Source: VAZQ01 sp963721005 (lineage in GTDB: Bacteria; Pseudomonadota; Alphaproteobacteria; Rhizobiales; Xanthobacteraceae). Taken from it: a stretch of DNA of 64,000 bases. Position 1 is the stretch's first letter, and every line of letters starts with the position of its first letter. The translations under genes were made by a program, and so were the position numbers. Below the pieces are notes generated by a model. The model had not been told where the DNA came from. It made no database searches and saw nothing but the letters and a program-made list of their open reading frames with translations. Shown here piece after piece: positions 7,426 through 19,400 of the stretch. The DNA is taken from the NCBI GenBank assembly GCA_963721005.1, contig CAVRHR010000006.1, forward strand, positions 434,001 through 498,000. The letters run 5' to 3'.

Positions 7426-10400
7426 CTATGAGACTGACTTCAGGATCTGCGTCTGGCTCGAGGGCGGATCCGTGAGGAGCGTACCGCCGTGACCATCGCC
7501 TGCCATGACGAGGCTCGATGCCATGTACTGACCCAGCAACGCGATACCGGTGTTGTGACTTCCATCGCTGGCGCTCAACGTGCCGGCCGTGTTGTCGCCG
7601 TCAGGCGTATAAACAAGAGTTGTGTCGCGGCCGAACGCGATGTCCGCAAGGTCGCGAGAGTTGCCGAGTGCGAGACCAGCCACCACGCCGTTGAATTGCG
7701 ATGAGGCGTCGTGCCAAAGGATTGCGGTGTCGCCCGGCGCAAAGGCCGCGTTTGCCGTCGAAGCTCCGAACGATTCGGGTTGAGCGGTCCCGCGGATCGT
7801 GAAGTTGCCCCCACTCGGCCCCGCCGTTCCGGTGCTCTCGGTGTTGAGCTGCAGGCCCGGATTGGCGCGCGCACCGGAACGACCGGCGTTGTCGAAGCTG
7901 CCGTCGATACCGGCAGCGCCGTTGGCCGGCGGCGGGTCGGTCACCACTATGCTTTGGGCGGCTGATTTCGAGGATTTGCCCGCGGTCGTGGTGGCAGCGG
8001 TGACCGTCAATACGTTCACCGGCTGCCCGCTTCCGGTGAAGTGTGAATGCAGTGTCAACCCGCTGTTGACCTCCGCAGCGGTGAGGGACACCGAGGCGCC
8101 GGCAAAGGTGCGCGGGTCGAGAGCGTCGGTGATCGTCTCGAACGCGGGAAGTCCGGCGATCGTCACCGATACGCGGTCGTCAGCATCGAATCCCGTCACG
8201 CTGATCGGCAGCGCAACCGAGCCTCCGGCGACGACGAACAGCGACGAGCTCGCAATCGTCAGCGTCGGGGGCGGATCGGCCACCGGCGCGGTGGCCGCAC
8301 TGTGGACGGTGATGCCGCCGCCGTCCGGGTCGGCGGATGTTGCCGACACGCGCAGCCGGGCGCCTTCGTTGGTCTCGTCGATCTGATAGCTCGAGGCCGT
8401 GGCCCCGGAGATGTCCGCCCAGGTCCCGCCGATGAGCTGCTGCCACTGGAAGCTGACGCTGGCGTCAGCGTCGTTGGCGATAGCCGTCGCCTCCAAGGTC
8501 TGGCCATCCTGCGCGGTTCCGCTGACCGAGACCGACAATGTCGGCGCGATGTCGATCACCGACGCGGTGGCGGTGCTTGCGGCGGCGGCGGTCTGTCCGG
8601 TATCGTCGGTGAAGATGGCGGTCGCCCGCAGCTCGAAACCCTCGTCCGGCTCGGTCACCTGATAGGTCGAGGCCTGCGCGCCGACGATGTCGGTCCAGGT
8701 CGAGCCGATGAGCCGCCGCTGCCATTGATAGGTGGTTGTGCCGCCATCCGCGTCACTGGTGATGTGCGGATGCGCCGTCAGTGTCCGGCCCTCCTGCGCG
8801 ATGCCGGTCACCGTGAGCGAAAGCGCCGGCGTGGGATCGACCACCGGCGCGGTTGGATCGCTCGTCGCCGACACGCTTTGGCCGGTGTCGTCGGTGAATG
8901 TGGCCATGACCCTGAGCTCGAGGCCTTCAACCGGCTCGGTCGCCCGGAAGCTCGCGCTCGTGGCGCTGCCGATGGCGAGCCAGCTCGACCCGATCTGCTC
9001 CTGCCATTGGTAGGTGGTGTGGCCGCCGTCGCCGTCGGTGGTGACAATGGCGGTCGCGCTCAGCAACTGCCCCTCCTGCGCGGAGCCGCTGACGGTCACC
9101 GAGATGGTCGGAGTAACGTCGATGACCGCTGCCGTCGGCGCGCTCGTTGCCGACGCGTTGCCGCTATCGGGGTCCGACGACCTCGCGAGCACGCGGAGCT
9201 GATGATTCTCGTTGGGTTCGATGACCCTATAGGTTGGCCCGGTGGCACCGGAGATGTTCACCCAATTCACGCCGTTGAGCTGCTGCCATTGATAGGTTAT
9301 GATCGCATCCCCGCTGCTCGCAACCGCGATCGCCTGCAGGGTTTGGTTCTCCTGCGCGGTTCCCAGTATGCTGACGGACAGCGTCGGCGGCGGGTCGAGA
9401 ACCACCCCGCTCTGGTTGCTGGTCGCATTCAGCGGTTGCCCGGTTCCGGCGTCGGTGAAGGACGCCTGCACCGTAATCTGCGAGAACTCGTCCGCCTCGG
9501 TCAGCCGATAGGTCGAGCCGGTGGCCCCGCCGATCGCGCTGCTGCCCCGCATCCACTGGTAAGTGACGTCGGCGGCGGAGCCACTCACGTTGCCGGACAG
9601 CGTCGGCGTCGCGATCAGTGTCGAGCCCTCTCGCGCGGAGCCGCTGAGCGACACGGACATCGTTTCGACGACCATCGTGGTGGTGAGGAAGCCGGGCTGG
9701 CTGTTGGGGGCACCGCTGTCTTCGCTGAGAGACACCGTAACCTTGTAATGGCCTGTCGCCGCGTAAGTGTGGCCGCCGAAGACCGCGAGTGTCCCGCCCG
9801 CTCCCGCTACACCGCCCGATGTCACGGTTCCATCGCCCCAGTCGATCAAGCTCAGAAAATCACTCCCCTGGGTCAGCGTGTCGGTGTTGGTAAACGTGCC
9901 GACAAAGCCGGCGAACCGCGGGTTCGCGGAGAGCAGCACCGGCGGGTCCGCCGTCAGCACATCGTCGTCGCCAACCGAGACCGGGAACGCGCTCGACCCT
10001 GTGCTGACCATGCCGTCCGCGGCGCGCACGACCGTAACCTTCATCGGGTAGGAGCCATCATCGAGGTAGGTGTGCTGGCCGGACACAATGAATTCGCCAT
10101 TCCCCTGGGTGATCGTTCCGGAGCTTGTTCCGTCGCCCCAGTCGATCACGGCCGAATAGGAAGCTGCGGTATCGAGCGGATTGGACGAGGTGAATGCCGC
10201 GACCTGACCGCTGAACAGGTGACGCTCGACCGGGGGAGGCGCTGTGCCCGCTGTGGGGTCAACTATGATTCCAAGCGTCGCCCCGACATAGATGGTACCC
10301 GAGGAGGTAGCCGTCGCCGCGCCCGGCGCGTCATCGGTCAGCGTCACTGTGAACGAATGCCTGTCCGGCGTTGTGTAAGCGTGGGTACCCGAGACCGTAA

Positions 10401-13400
10401 GTGTCTCGGGCTGGCCGGATTCAAACCCGCCGCTCCCGCTCGATACGATGCCGGCTGTCGCGGTTCCATCCCCCCAGTCGATCGTCGCCGTGAAATCGGT
10501 CGCCGGGCTCGCCGGGCCCGACGCGATCGGAACGTCAATGAAAGTGGCAACCGCGGTGAACGTCTGGCCCAGGCTCGTGTTGACCGGCTGAACCGGAATG
10601 ACCGCCCCCAGCGTGTCGGCGTCGAGAACCGTGATCTTGCCCGAGGCCGTGCTGCTGGTGTTGTCCGCAATGCGCGTGACCGTGACCGTCGCGTTGTAAG
10701 CGCCTTCATCCGAATAACGGTGCTCTATGCCGGGCCCGGAAACAAAGAACGCGCCATTCCCTCCGCTGATCGTCCCGGGCGTCGTCGTTCCATCGCCCCA
10801 GTCGATCATGGCCGTATAGGAAAGCGTCGTATCGAATGGATTGCTTGATCTGAAGGACGCGACCAGACCGCTAAACGGGGTACCCTCGATCGGAGACGGA
10901 GCCGGGGACCCAACGAACCCGACCGTGACGACCGCGCCGATGTAGGCAGTAGCGGACGAGGTAGCCGTCGCCGTGCCGGGCGCATCGTCGGCGAGCGTCA
11001 CCGTCACGGTGTCCTGGCCCGCCGCCGTGTAGGAGTGGGTGCCCGCGACCGTGAAGGCGCCGTTCCCGCCCGACACGTCGCCCGTGGTGGTGGTTCCATC
11101 GCCCCAGTCGATGGTCGCCGTGAAATCGCTGGGCCGGCTCGCCCGGTCGGTGTCGGAAAAGAACGCGACGCTGCCCGTCACCGTCTTGTCGGAACTGGCG
11201 GACAGCCGCACCGCCGGGCCGGGTGTCGTCAGCACATCGCCTTCGCCAACTGTGATCGTACCAGAGGCCGTGGTGGTGGTGGTGCTGCCGTCCGCGGTGC
11301 GCATGACCGTGACGGTCGCCGTGTGGTCGCCTTCATCGGCGTAGGAATGTGCGCTATGCGGCACCGATACGGCGAAGTTGCCATTGCCTACGGTCACCGT
11401 GCCGGTCTCGACCGTCCCATCGCCCCAGTCGACCGTCGCCGTAAAGGAATCCGCCGTATCGTTTGGATTGCTCGAGGTGAAGGTCGCAACCTGCCCGGCA
11501 AACGCGACACCCTCGATTGGGGAGACCGGCGCGGAAACCACCACTGCAACCGGGGGAACGCGCAAGGTCACGGTCGCGATGTTGCTGTTGGCAAATCCGT
11601 CAGAGGCGATGTAGGCGAAGCTGTCCGGACCGGTGTATCCGGGGTTCGGCGTGTAGACGAACGAGCCGTCCGCTGAGAGCGCAACATGTCCATGCTTTGG
11701 AGAATCGAACGGATCCAGAAGAGGATGAGCGCTGAGCGTGTCGCCGTCGGCATCGGTGTCGTTGGCCAGGACGCCAGGCGTTCCGTTGCCCGCCGCATCC
11801 AGGCCAATGTCTATTTCCTGGCCCGGAACCAACATGACGTAGGTGTCGTCCACCGCTACCGGTGGGGTGTCAACCGCCAGGGTCACCGTCGCGATGTTGC
11901 TGTCCGAGAACCCGTCATTGGCCACATAGGTGAAGCTGTCGGCGCCATGGAAGCCGACGTTGGGCGTATAGGTGAACGAGCCGTCGGGGTTGAGCGAGAG
12001 CGTGCCGTTCGCAGGGCCACCATTCGGGGCCAAGAACGCCGTGAGCGGGTCACCTTGGGCATCGGAGTCGTTAACAAGAACCCCCGAGATCGCTGCTTCA
12101 TCCGAGGGGATATTCAAGCTCTGACTCGGAGCCACCAGGTAAAAATCAGACCTCGCCACCGGGGCAACGCGCAGACTCACTGTCGCAATGTTGCTGCTCA
12201 CCAGTCCGTCGGAGGCGAAATAAGAGAAGCTGTCCGGGCCGGTGTATCCGGGGTTCGGCGTGTAGACGAACGAGCCGTCCGCCGAGAGCGTAACATGTCC
12301 ATGCTTTGGAGAATCGAACGGATCCAGAAGAGGATGAGCGCTGAGCGTGTCGCCGTCGGCGTCGGTGTCGTTGGCCAGGACGCCGGGCGTTCCGTTGCCC
12401 GCCGCATCCAGGCCAATGTCTATTTCCTGACCTGGAACCAGAATGACGTAGGTGTCGTTGACCGCCACCGGTGGGGTGTCGACAGCTAACGTGACGGTTG
12501 CCGGTGCGCTGTTGGAGAACCCATCATTCGCCACATAGGTGAAGCTGTCGGCGCCATGGAAGCCGGCGTTGGGCGTATAGGTGAACGAGCCGTCGGGGTT
12601 GAGCGAGAGCGTGCCGTTCGCAGGGCCACCATTCGGGGCCAAGAACGCCGTGAGCGGGTCACCTTGGGCATCGGAGTCGTTAACAAGAACCCCCGAGATC
12701 GCTGCTTCATCCGAGGGGATATTCAAGCTCTGACTCGGAGCCACCAGGTAAAAATCAGACCTCGCCACCGGGGCAACGCGCAGACTCACTGTCGCAATGT
12801 TGCTGCTCACCAGTCCGTCGGAGGCGAAATAAGAGAAGCTGTCCGGGCCGGTGTATCCGGGGTTCGGCGTGTAGACGAACGAGCCGTCCGCCGAGAGCGT
12901 AACATGTCCATGCTTTGGAGAATCGAACGGATCCAGAAGAGGATGAGCGCTGAGCGTGTCGCCGTCGGCGTCGATGTCGTTGGCCAGGACGCCGGGCGTT
13001 CCGTTGCCCGCCGCATCCAGGCCAATGTCTATTTCCTGACCTGGAACCAGAATGACGTAGGTGTCGTTGACCGCCACCGGTGGGGTGTCGACAGCTAACG
13101 TGACGGTTGCCGGTGCGCTGTTGGAGAACCCATCATTCGCCACATAGGTGAAGCTGTCGGCGCCATGGAAGCCGGCGTTGGGCGTATAGGTGAATGAACC
13201 GTCGGAGTTGAGCGAGAGCGTGCCGTTCGCAGGACCACCATTCGGGGCCAAGGACGCCGTGAGCGGGTCACCTTCGGTATCGAAGGCGTTGGCAAGAACT
13301 CCCGAAACCGTCGCCCCATCCGGGGGGATGTCAAGAGTCTGACCCGGAGGCACAAGGTAAAAGTGGGGGAATGCCAGGGGCGAGGCGTTGACGTGCAGGG

Positions 13401-16400
13401 TGACGGTCGCAACGTCGCTGTCGAAAAATCCGTCGTTGACCAGATAGGTGAAGCTGTCGGTGCCGTCGAACAACGGATTCGGCGTGTACACGAATGAGCC
13501 GTCGGCACGGAGAACAAGCGATCCGTGCGACGGGTCGGTATGCAACTGCGCGGTTAGCTGGTCGCCATCAGGGTCGCTGTCGTTGGCGAGGACGCCTGAA
13601 ACTTGGGCCTGAGCCGTATCCAAACTGCCACCCGGGGCCACCACATAGCTGTCGTCAGCCGCTACGGGGACGGCGTTTGTCGTCTTGACGGCGATCTGAT
13701 GATCGTCGCCGCCACCACGCCCGTCGTTCACCGCCACGTCGATGCTGTCGGTACCGGAACTGTTTTCCTGCAACAAGAGCGACACGAGGTCGGCGTTGAC
13801 CTGCGCGAGGCTGCCCGAGATGGTGAGCGTCGTGCCCGGCACGGATACGCCAGTCCCGACCGCGGACAGGATGCCGGTCGTATCGCTGAGCACCATCGTG
13901 ATGGTCTCGCCAGCCGTATCGGCATCGGCGTCAGCGACACTGGTCCCGGTGATGGGAGTTGCAACGCCCTGCTGGACGAGTTGCACTCCCGGCACTGTCG
14001 TTGCCGGGGAAGCATTGATCGTGACGGCGACCTGGCCCGCATCGCTGCCGCCTCGGCCATCACTGAGGGCAAAGTCGATGGTGTCGGTACCGTAAGCGTC
14101 GCCCTCGAAGGTCAGGGAGTGAAGAATGTTATTGATCGGGCCTCTGCTGCCCGTGATCGTCAGCTGCGTGCTGCCCGAGCCGGAGATGGAGACGGGATCA
14201 AGTCCACTCACCGAGAGAAGGCCGCTCGTGTCGCTCAGTACGAGCGTGAACGTCTCGCCAGATGCGTCGGCATCGTTGATGAACATGGAAATAGGGGCCG
14301 GAACGCCCTGCTGCGCAAGCAAATCCGTGCCGAAGAGGTGCAACACAGGCGGAGCGTTGGTGCCGACGGCGATCGTCTGATCGGCGCTGCCGGTTACCGC
14401 CACGTTGACGCTGTCGGAAACGAGAGCGCTTTCCAGCAACTTGACCGTCGCAAGGTCCGCGTTGACCTGCGCGAGGTCGCCGACGATAGTCAATTGCGTG
14501 GTGCCCACGCCCGAAACGCCCGTACCGGTCGCGGAGAACAGGCCGCTCGTGTCGCTCAGCACTGCGGTGATGGTCTCTCCGGCCGCGCCGTCGGTCGGAT
14601 CGGAGACGCTGATCCCGGACAGGGCGGCCGCAATTCCCTGCTGGACGATTTGGGGCCCAGGCACTGTCGTAATCAAGTACGCATAGATACTGACGGCGAT
14701 CTGCTGGCTGTCACCGCCGCCCCGACCGTCGGTCAGCGTGACATCGATCGTGTCGGATCCGTAGGCGAAAGCGCTCTCCTCGAAGTCCAGCGAGTGGAGA
14801 ATGCTGTTGATCGGGCCTCTGCCGCCCACGATCGTCAATTGCGTGCTACCCGAGCCGGAGATGGAGACGGGATCCGATCCCGTCACCGAGAGAAGGCCGC
14901 TCGTGTCGCTCAGCACGAGCGTGAACGTCTCGCCCGATGCGTCGGCATCGTTGATGAACATGGTAATGGGGGCGGGAACCCCTTGCGCCGCCACCAACTG
15001 CGTGCTGGAGAGGTGCAGCACAGGCGGAGCATTGCTGTCGACTGCAATCTGGTGATCGTCACTGGCGCCGCGGCTGTCGCTGGCGGCTACATCGATCGTG
15101 TCTGAGCCGGGCGCGCTTTCCAGCAAGGTGAGCGTCCCGAGGTCGGTATTCACATCTGCGAGCGTGCCCGAGAGAGTGAGCGTCGTGCCGGATTCCGTCA
15201 CGCCAGCAACTGTCGCGGAGAGCAGGCCGCTCGTGTCGCTCAGTACCACCGTGATGGTCTCGCCGGCCGTATCGGCGTCGGCGACATTAATCCCGGAGAT
15301 GGGTCTCGCAATTCCCTGCTGGACGAGTTGAGGTCCCGGTACTGTCGTTATCGGGGGAGCGTTGATCGCGACGGCAATCTGGCCCGCATCGCTGCCGCCC
15401 CGGCCGTCGCTGAGGGCAATGTTGATGGTGTCGGAACCGAAAGTGTCGCCTTCGAAGGTCAGCGAGTGGAGAATGTCGTTGATCGGGCCTCTCCCGCCCA
15501 CGATCGTCAGCCGGGTGCTGCCCGAGCCGGACACGGAGACAGGATCCAATCCTGACACCGAGAGAAGGCCGCTCGTGTCGCTCAGTACGAGCGTGAACGT
15601 CTCGCCTGATGCGTCGGCATCGTTGATGAACATGGTAATGGGGGCTGGAGCCCCTTGCACCGCCACTAACTGCGTGCTGGAGAGATGCAACACAGGCGGA
15701 GCGTTGCTGTCGACTGCGATCTGGTGATCGTCGCTGCCACCGCGGCTGTCGCTGGTGGCAACATCGATCGTGTCGGACCCGGACATGCCTTCCAGTAGGG
15801 TGAGCGTCCCGAGCTCGGTATTCACGTCTGCGAGGTTGCCCGAGATGGTCAGCGTCGTGCCAGACTCCGTCACGCCGGCTACGGTCGCGGACAGGATGCC
15901 GGTGCTATCGTTGAGCACCACCGTGATGATCTCGTTCTCGGTGTCGGCATCTGCATCGGCGACGCTGATCCCGGAGACGGGAGTAGAGATGCCCTGCTGC
16001 AGGAGCTGAGGCCCCGGCACGGTCGTCACCGGAGGCGCATTGGGAGGGGCAACCCCGAGCAGATAGTCGAGGCCGAAGCCTGATCCCGGGGAACTGCTGA
16101 CAAGGATAAGGCTCACACCTACGTTAACGTTGGGTACGCTTGCGAAGCCGCCTAGATCGAGCGCGTGGTCGGTGAGGAAGGACTGCGCGGCGGTGAGCGA
16201 AGTGAAGGTCGCGTCCAGCGCCAGCCGCGCGCCGACATGAACCTCGACGTCGAGTGAGTCGAAGCCACTGCCGAGGGTCTGGGTGTCGAGCAGCCCGATG
16301 ACGAGGTCGCCTGTAAGCGTTGAGGCATCCAGGGTCCACGTCGTTGAGCTCAGATATTCACGCTCGCCGCTCGCCTCGGGTGAATACGCGCCGCCCAGCG

Positions 16401-19400
16401 TTCCCGCTCCGAAGATGGAGGCGCCGCTTGCGCCGAGAACGCCCTCGACATTTGCATGGCTTTGGAACGCGCTGGCGATGGAGCTCGCTGACGGCAGCTC
16501 GGTCGCGAACCCATAGGCGTTGTGGCTGCCATCGTCGAAGCCAAAGGGGGTGCCCGCATCGACTTGCCCGAACGCCGCGGCGGTGCCGCCTGCCGCGGCG
16601 CCGGTGACAGCGTCGACCAGGCTGGCCTCACCCGTGGCCCCGACCAGGCTGACGACACCCGTACCCAAGGTGGCCGCGCTCACATCCGCATATCCGCTGC
16701 CGCCGCGCGCCAACGCGGTTGCTTGCGCCAACTGGCCATTGGAGGTGAAGGCTTGCGAGGCCGCCCCGGCCATGCCGGTCCTCGAACCAGCGCCGCCAAA
16801 CGCGCTCGCGTGTGCGATCGCCGTGCCGGATGCATCAAGGCCCGTCGCAATCGCTGCGCCTTTGGCGTATGCATCGCCGCCCGCACTACCGGCGCCAGTA
16901 TCGGCAGAGCCGCCCTGACCGCCACGCGCATAACCAACAGCACTGACGCTGTCTGCGCCCGTCAGGATGACCGTCGCGGACGCGGCGCCGCCGGTGCCCG
17001 CGCTGCTGTAGCCGTTTCCGCCGGCGCCACCGAGGGCGGCGCTCCGGCCGTAGAGGGAACTCGCTTGAATGGGATTTGCGGTGGTGTCGTCGAAGATGAA
17101 GTCTGAGCTCGCCGACGCGCCGGCGCCGCCGGTTGCGCCATAGCTGGTACCGCCGGCGCCGCCGGTCGCAGTCTGGGAAAGCTTGAGATAACCCCCCGTC
17201 GTCCGACCGCTCACCGCGTTGATGAGCGTGCTGTCGGCACCAGCGCCGCCCGCTGCACCAAACAATCCCAATCCGCCGGCGCCGCCGGTCTGCTCGGCTG
17301 TCACGATAGCCGACTGGCCGGAACCGCGAGCGCTGGTGGCCGTTGCGGCGCCGCCCGCGCCACCCGATTGGCCGGAACCGTAGCCGAAACCGCCCGCGCC
17401 CCCGGTACTATTCGCGTCGGCGCTGACAAGATTGGCGCCGGTGACATCGATCGTCGCCGATGCGCCACCGCCCGCGCCGCCAGCGACCGGCCCGAGGCTG
17501 GCAGCCTGGAGATAAACGCCGCCGCCGTCCCCGCCTTTGGCGGCGCTTCGGCCCGTGACCTTGCTCGCCACAAAATTCGGACTCGCGGGCAGGTAAACGA
17601 GGGCTGAGCTCGCCGAACCGCCCTTCCCGGCCAACCCGCCATCGTCGTCCCCGCCGCGGCCTCCTGAAGCCACCTGAACCAAGTGGATATAACTGCCAAA
17701 AACGTAACCGATCGCAGCGTTCGCCAATGCGCTGTTGCCGCCGGCACCGCCGCTTGCGCCGTCGGAACCGAAGCCGCCCGCACCCCCGGTCTGATAGACC
17801 AGCGCCTCGGCCGAAAGGCCGGTCGCGAATGCGCTCGAACCGGTGGCAGTGCCGCCGCTCCCGCCCGATTGGCCGGCGCCTGAGCCCCGGCCGCCGGCAC
17901 CGGCAGTCTCGACCGACTTGGCATAAGCCTGGGTGCCGGCCGACGACGATGGCTCCCTCGCCTTGGCGGTCGCGCCAGTCGCCGCGCCGCCGGCTCCTCC
18001 GGTAGAACCATCGCCACCAGCCCCACCGGTGACGTTGGCGAGCGCCGTCGCGTCGGAGCCGACCGTGTCGGCACTCGCGTATGCGGAAGCAGCTCCGCCG
18101 GCGCCGCCGATCCCGCCGACCAATGATTTTCCGCCCGCTTTTCCGTAAGCTCCGGCAAGCGCCTTCACGCTGTGAGCCCCGGTGACATCGACCGACGCGT
18201 AGGCGGTGCCGCCGCCCGCGCCGCCATAGCTGCCGTTGCCGCCCGCGCCGCCGCGGGCAATGCCGCGGCCATAGAGCGAGCTCGCCGTGATCACTGCAGG
18301 GCGGTCGTCGAAGCTGAAAGCCGAGCTCGCGGCACCGCCTGCGCCCGCGGTTCCATCGACGCTGTACCCGCCGGCGCCGCCGACCGCGACTTGGTTCAGC
18401 TTCAGGTAGCCGCCCGTCGTTTGCCCGCTCACCGCATTGGTGAGCGTGCTCGCGGCGCCGGCTCCGCCGTCCGCGCCGCCGGTGCCGCCGCCGCCGTCGC
18501 CGCCACGCTGGTAGGCGGCAGCGCGCACCGAATGGCCCGACGCGAAGGAGTGCGACGCACTGGCGGTGCCGCCGGCGCCGCCCGAGTGTCCGACGCCGTA
18601 GCCGCGACCGCCGGTGCCGCCCCCGGCATCGGCATAGGTCTTGACGATGTTGGTGCCGGTGAGGTCGATCGTGGACTGCGCGAGCCCGCCAATTCCACCG
18701 TCGCCGGTGCTGTTGGAAGAATCTGCAATGCTCGTGCCGCCTTTGCCCCCATAAGCGGCGCTGACACCGTTAATGAAGCTCGATGCAACCAAGTTTGCCG
18801 TGTCATCGAAGGTGAGGCTCGAGGTTGCAAGCCCGCCGCGGCCTCCATTCGCGCCATGGCTGTCGCCGCCGGCGCCGCCGGTCGCGGTCTGGCGCAGCTC
18901 CAAATAGCCGCCGCCGGTCTGTCCGCCCACCGCATCCGCCAGCGTGCTGCTGCCGCCCGCACCGCCGGAGGCTCCGTTGAGCCCGATCCCGCCGGCGCCG
19001 CCGGTCTGCTGAACCGCCGCGTCGGCGTTGTAGCCCGCCGCAAAGGCGCTCGATCCGCTCGCGGCCCCACCAGTGCCACCATGTGCGCCGGCCCGGTTGC
19101 CAGGGCCAAAGCCGGTGCCGCCCATCCCGCCGATCTCGATGGCACGCGCATAGGTCCGGCCGCTCGTCGCCGTGGATATTGCGGCAGCGTGAGAACCGAT
19201 CGCTGCACCACCGTTGCCGCCAATGCCGCCATTACCACCGGCCCCGCCGGTCACATAGTTGTAGGCCGTAACCGCGTGGGAACCCTTGACGGAGACCAGT
19301 CCCGAAGCAGCACCACCGGCACCGCCGGTTTCAGACCCGGAGGCCGTATTGCCGCCGGCGCCGCCAACCGCTTTGTTCCTTCCGTAGATCGAGCTCGCCG

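Noticed and set aside
8047..10848. Long open frame (933 codons) on the plus strand opposite the giant gene
   Set aside because: It mirrors the GC-rich, repeat-coding minus strand, has no domain and no ribosome binding site; long antisense frames are expected from this codon use.
11572..13340. 609-bp repeats as an assembly error
   Set aside because: Copies differ at scattered bases and keep the frame, and flanking repeats grade into diverged versions, so real tandem duplication is more likely, though long reads would settle it.
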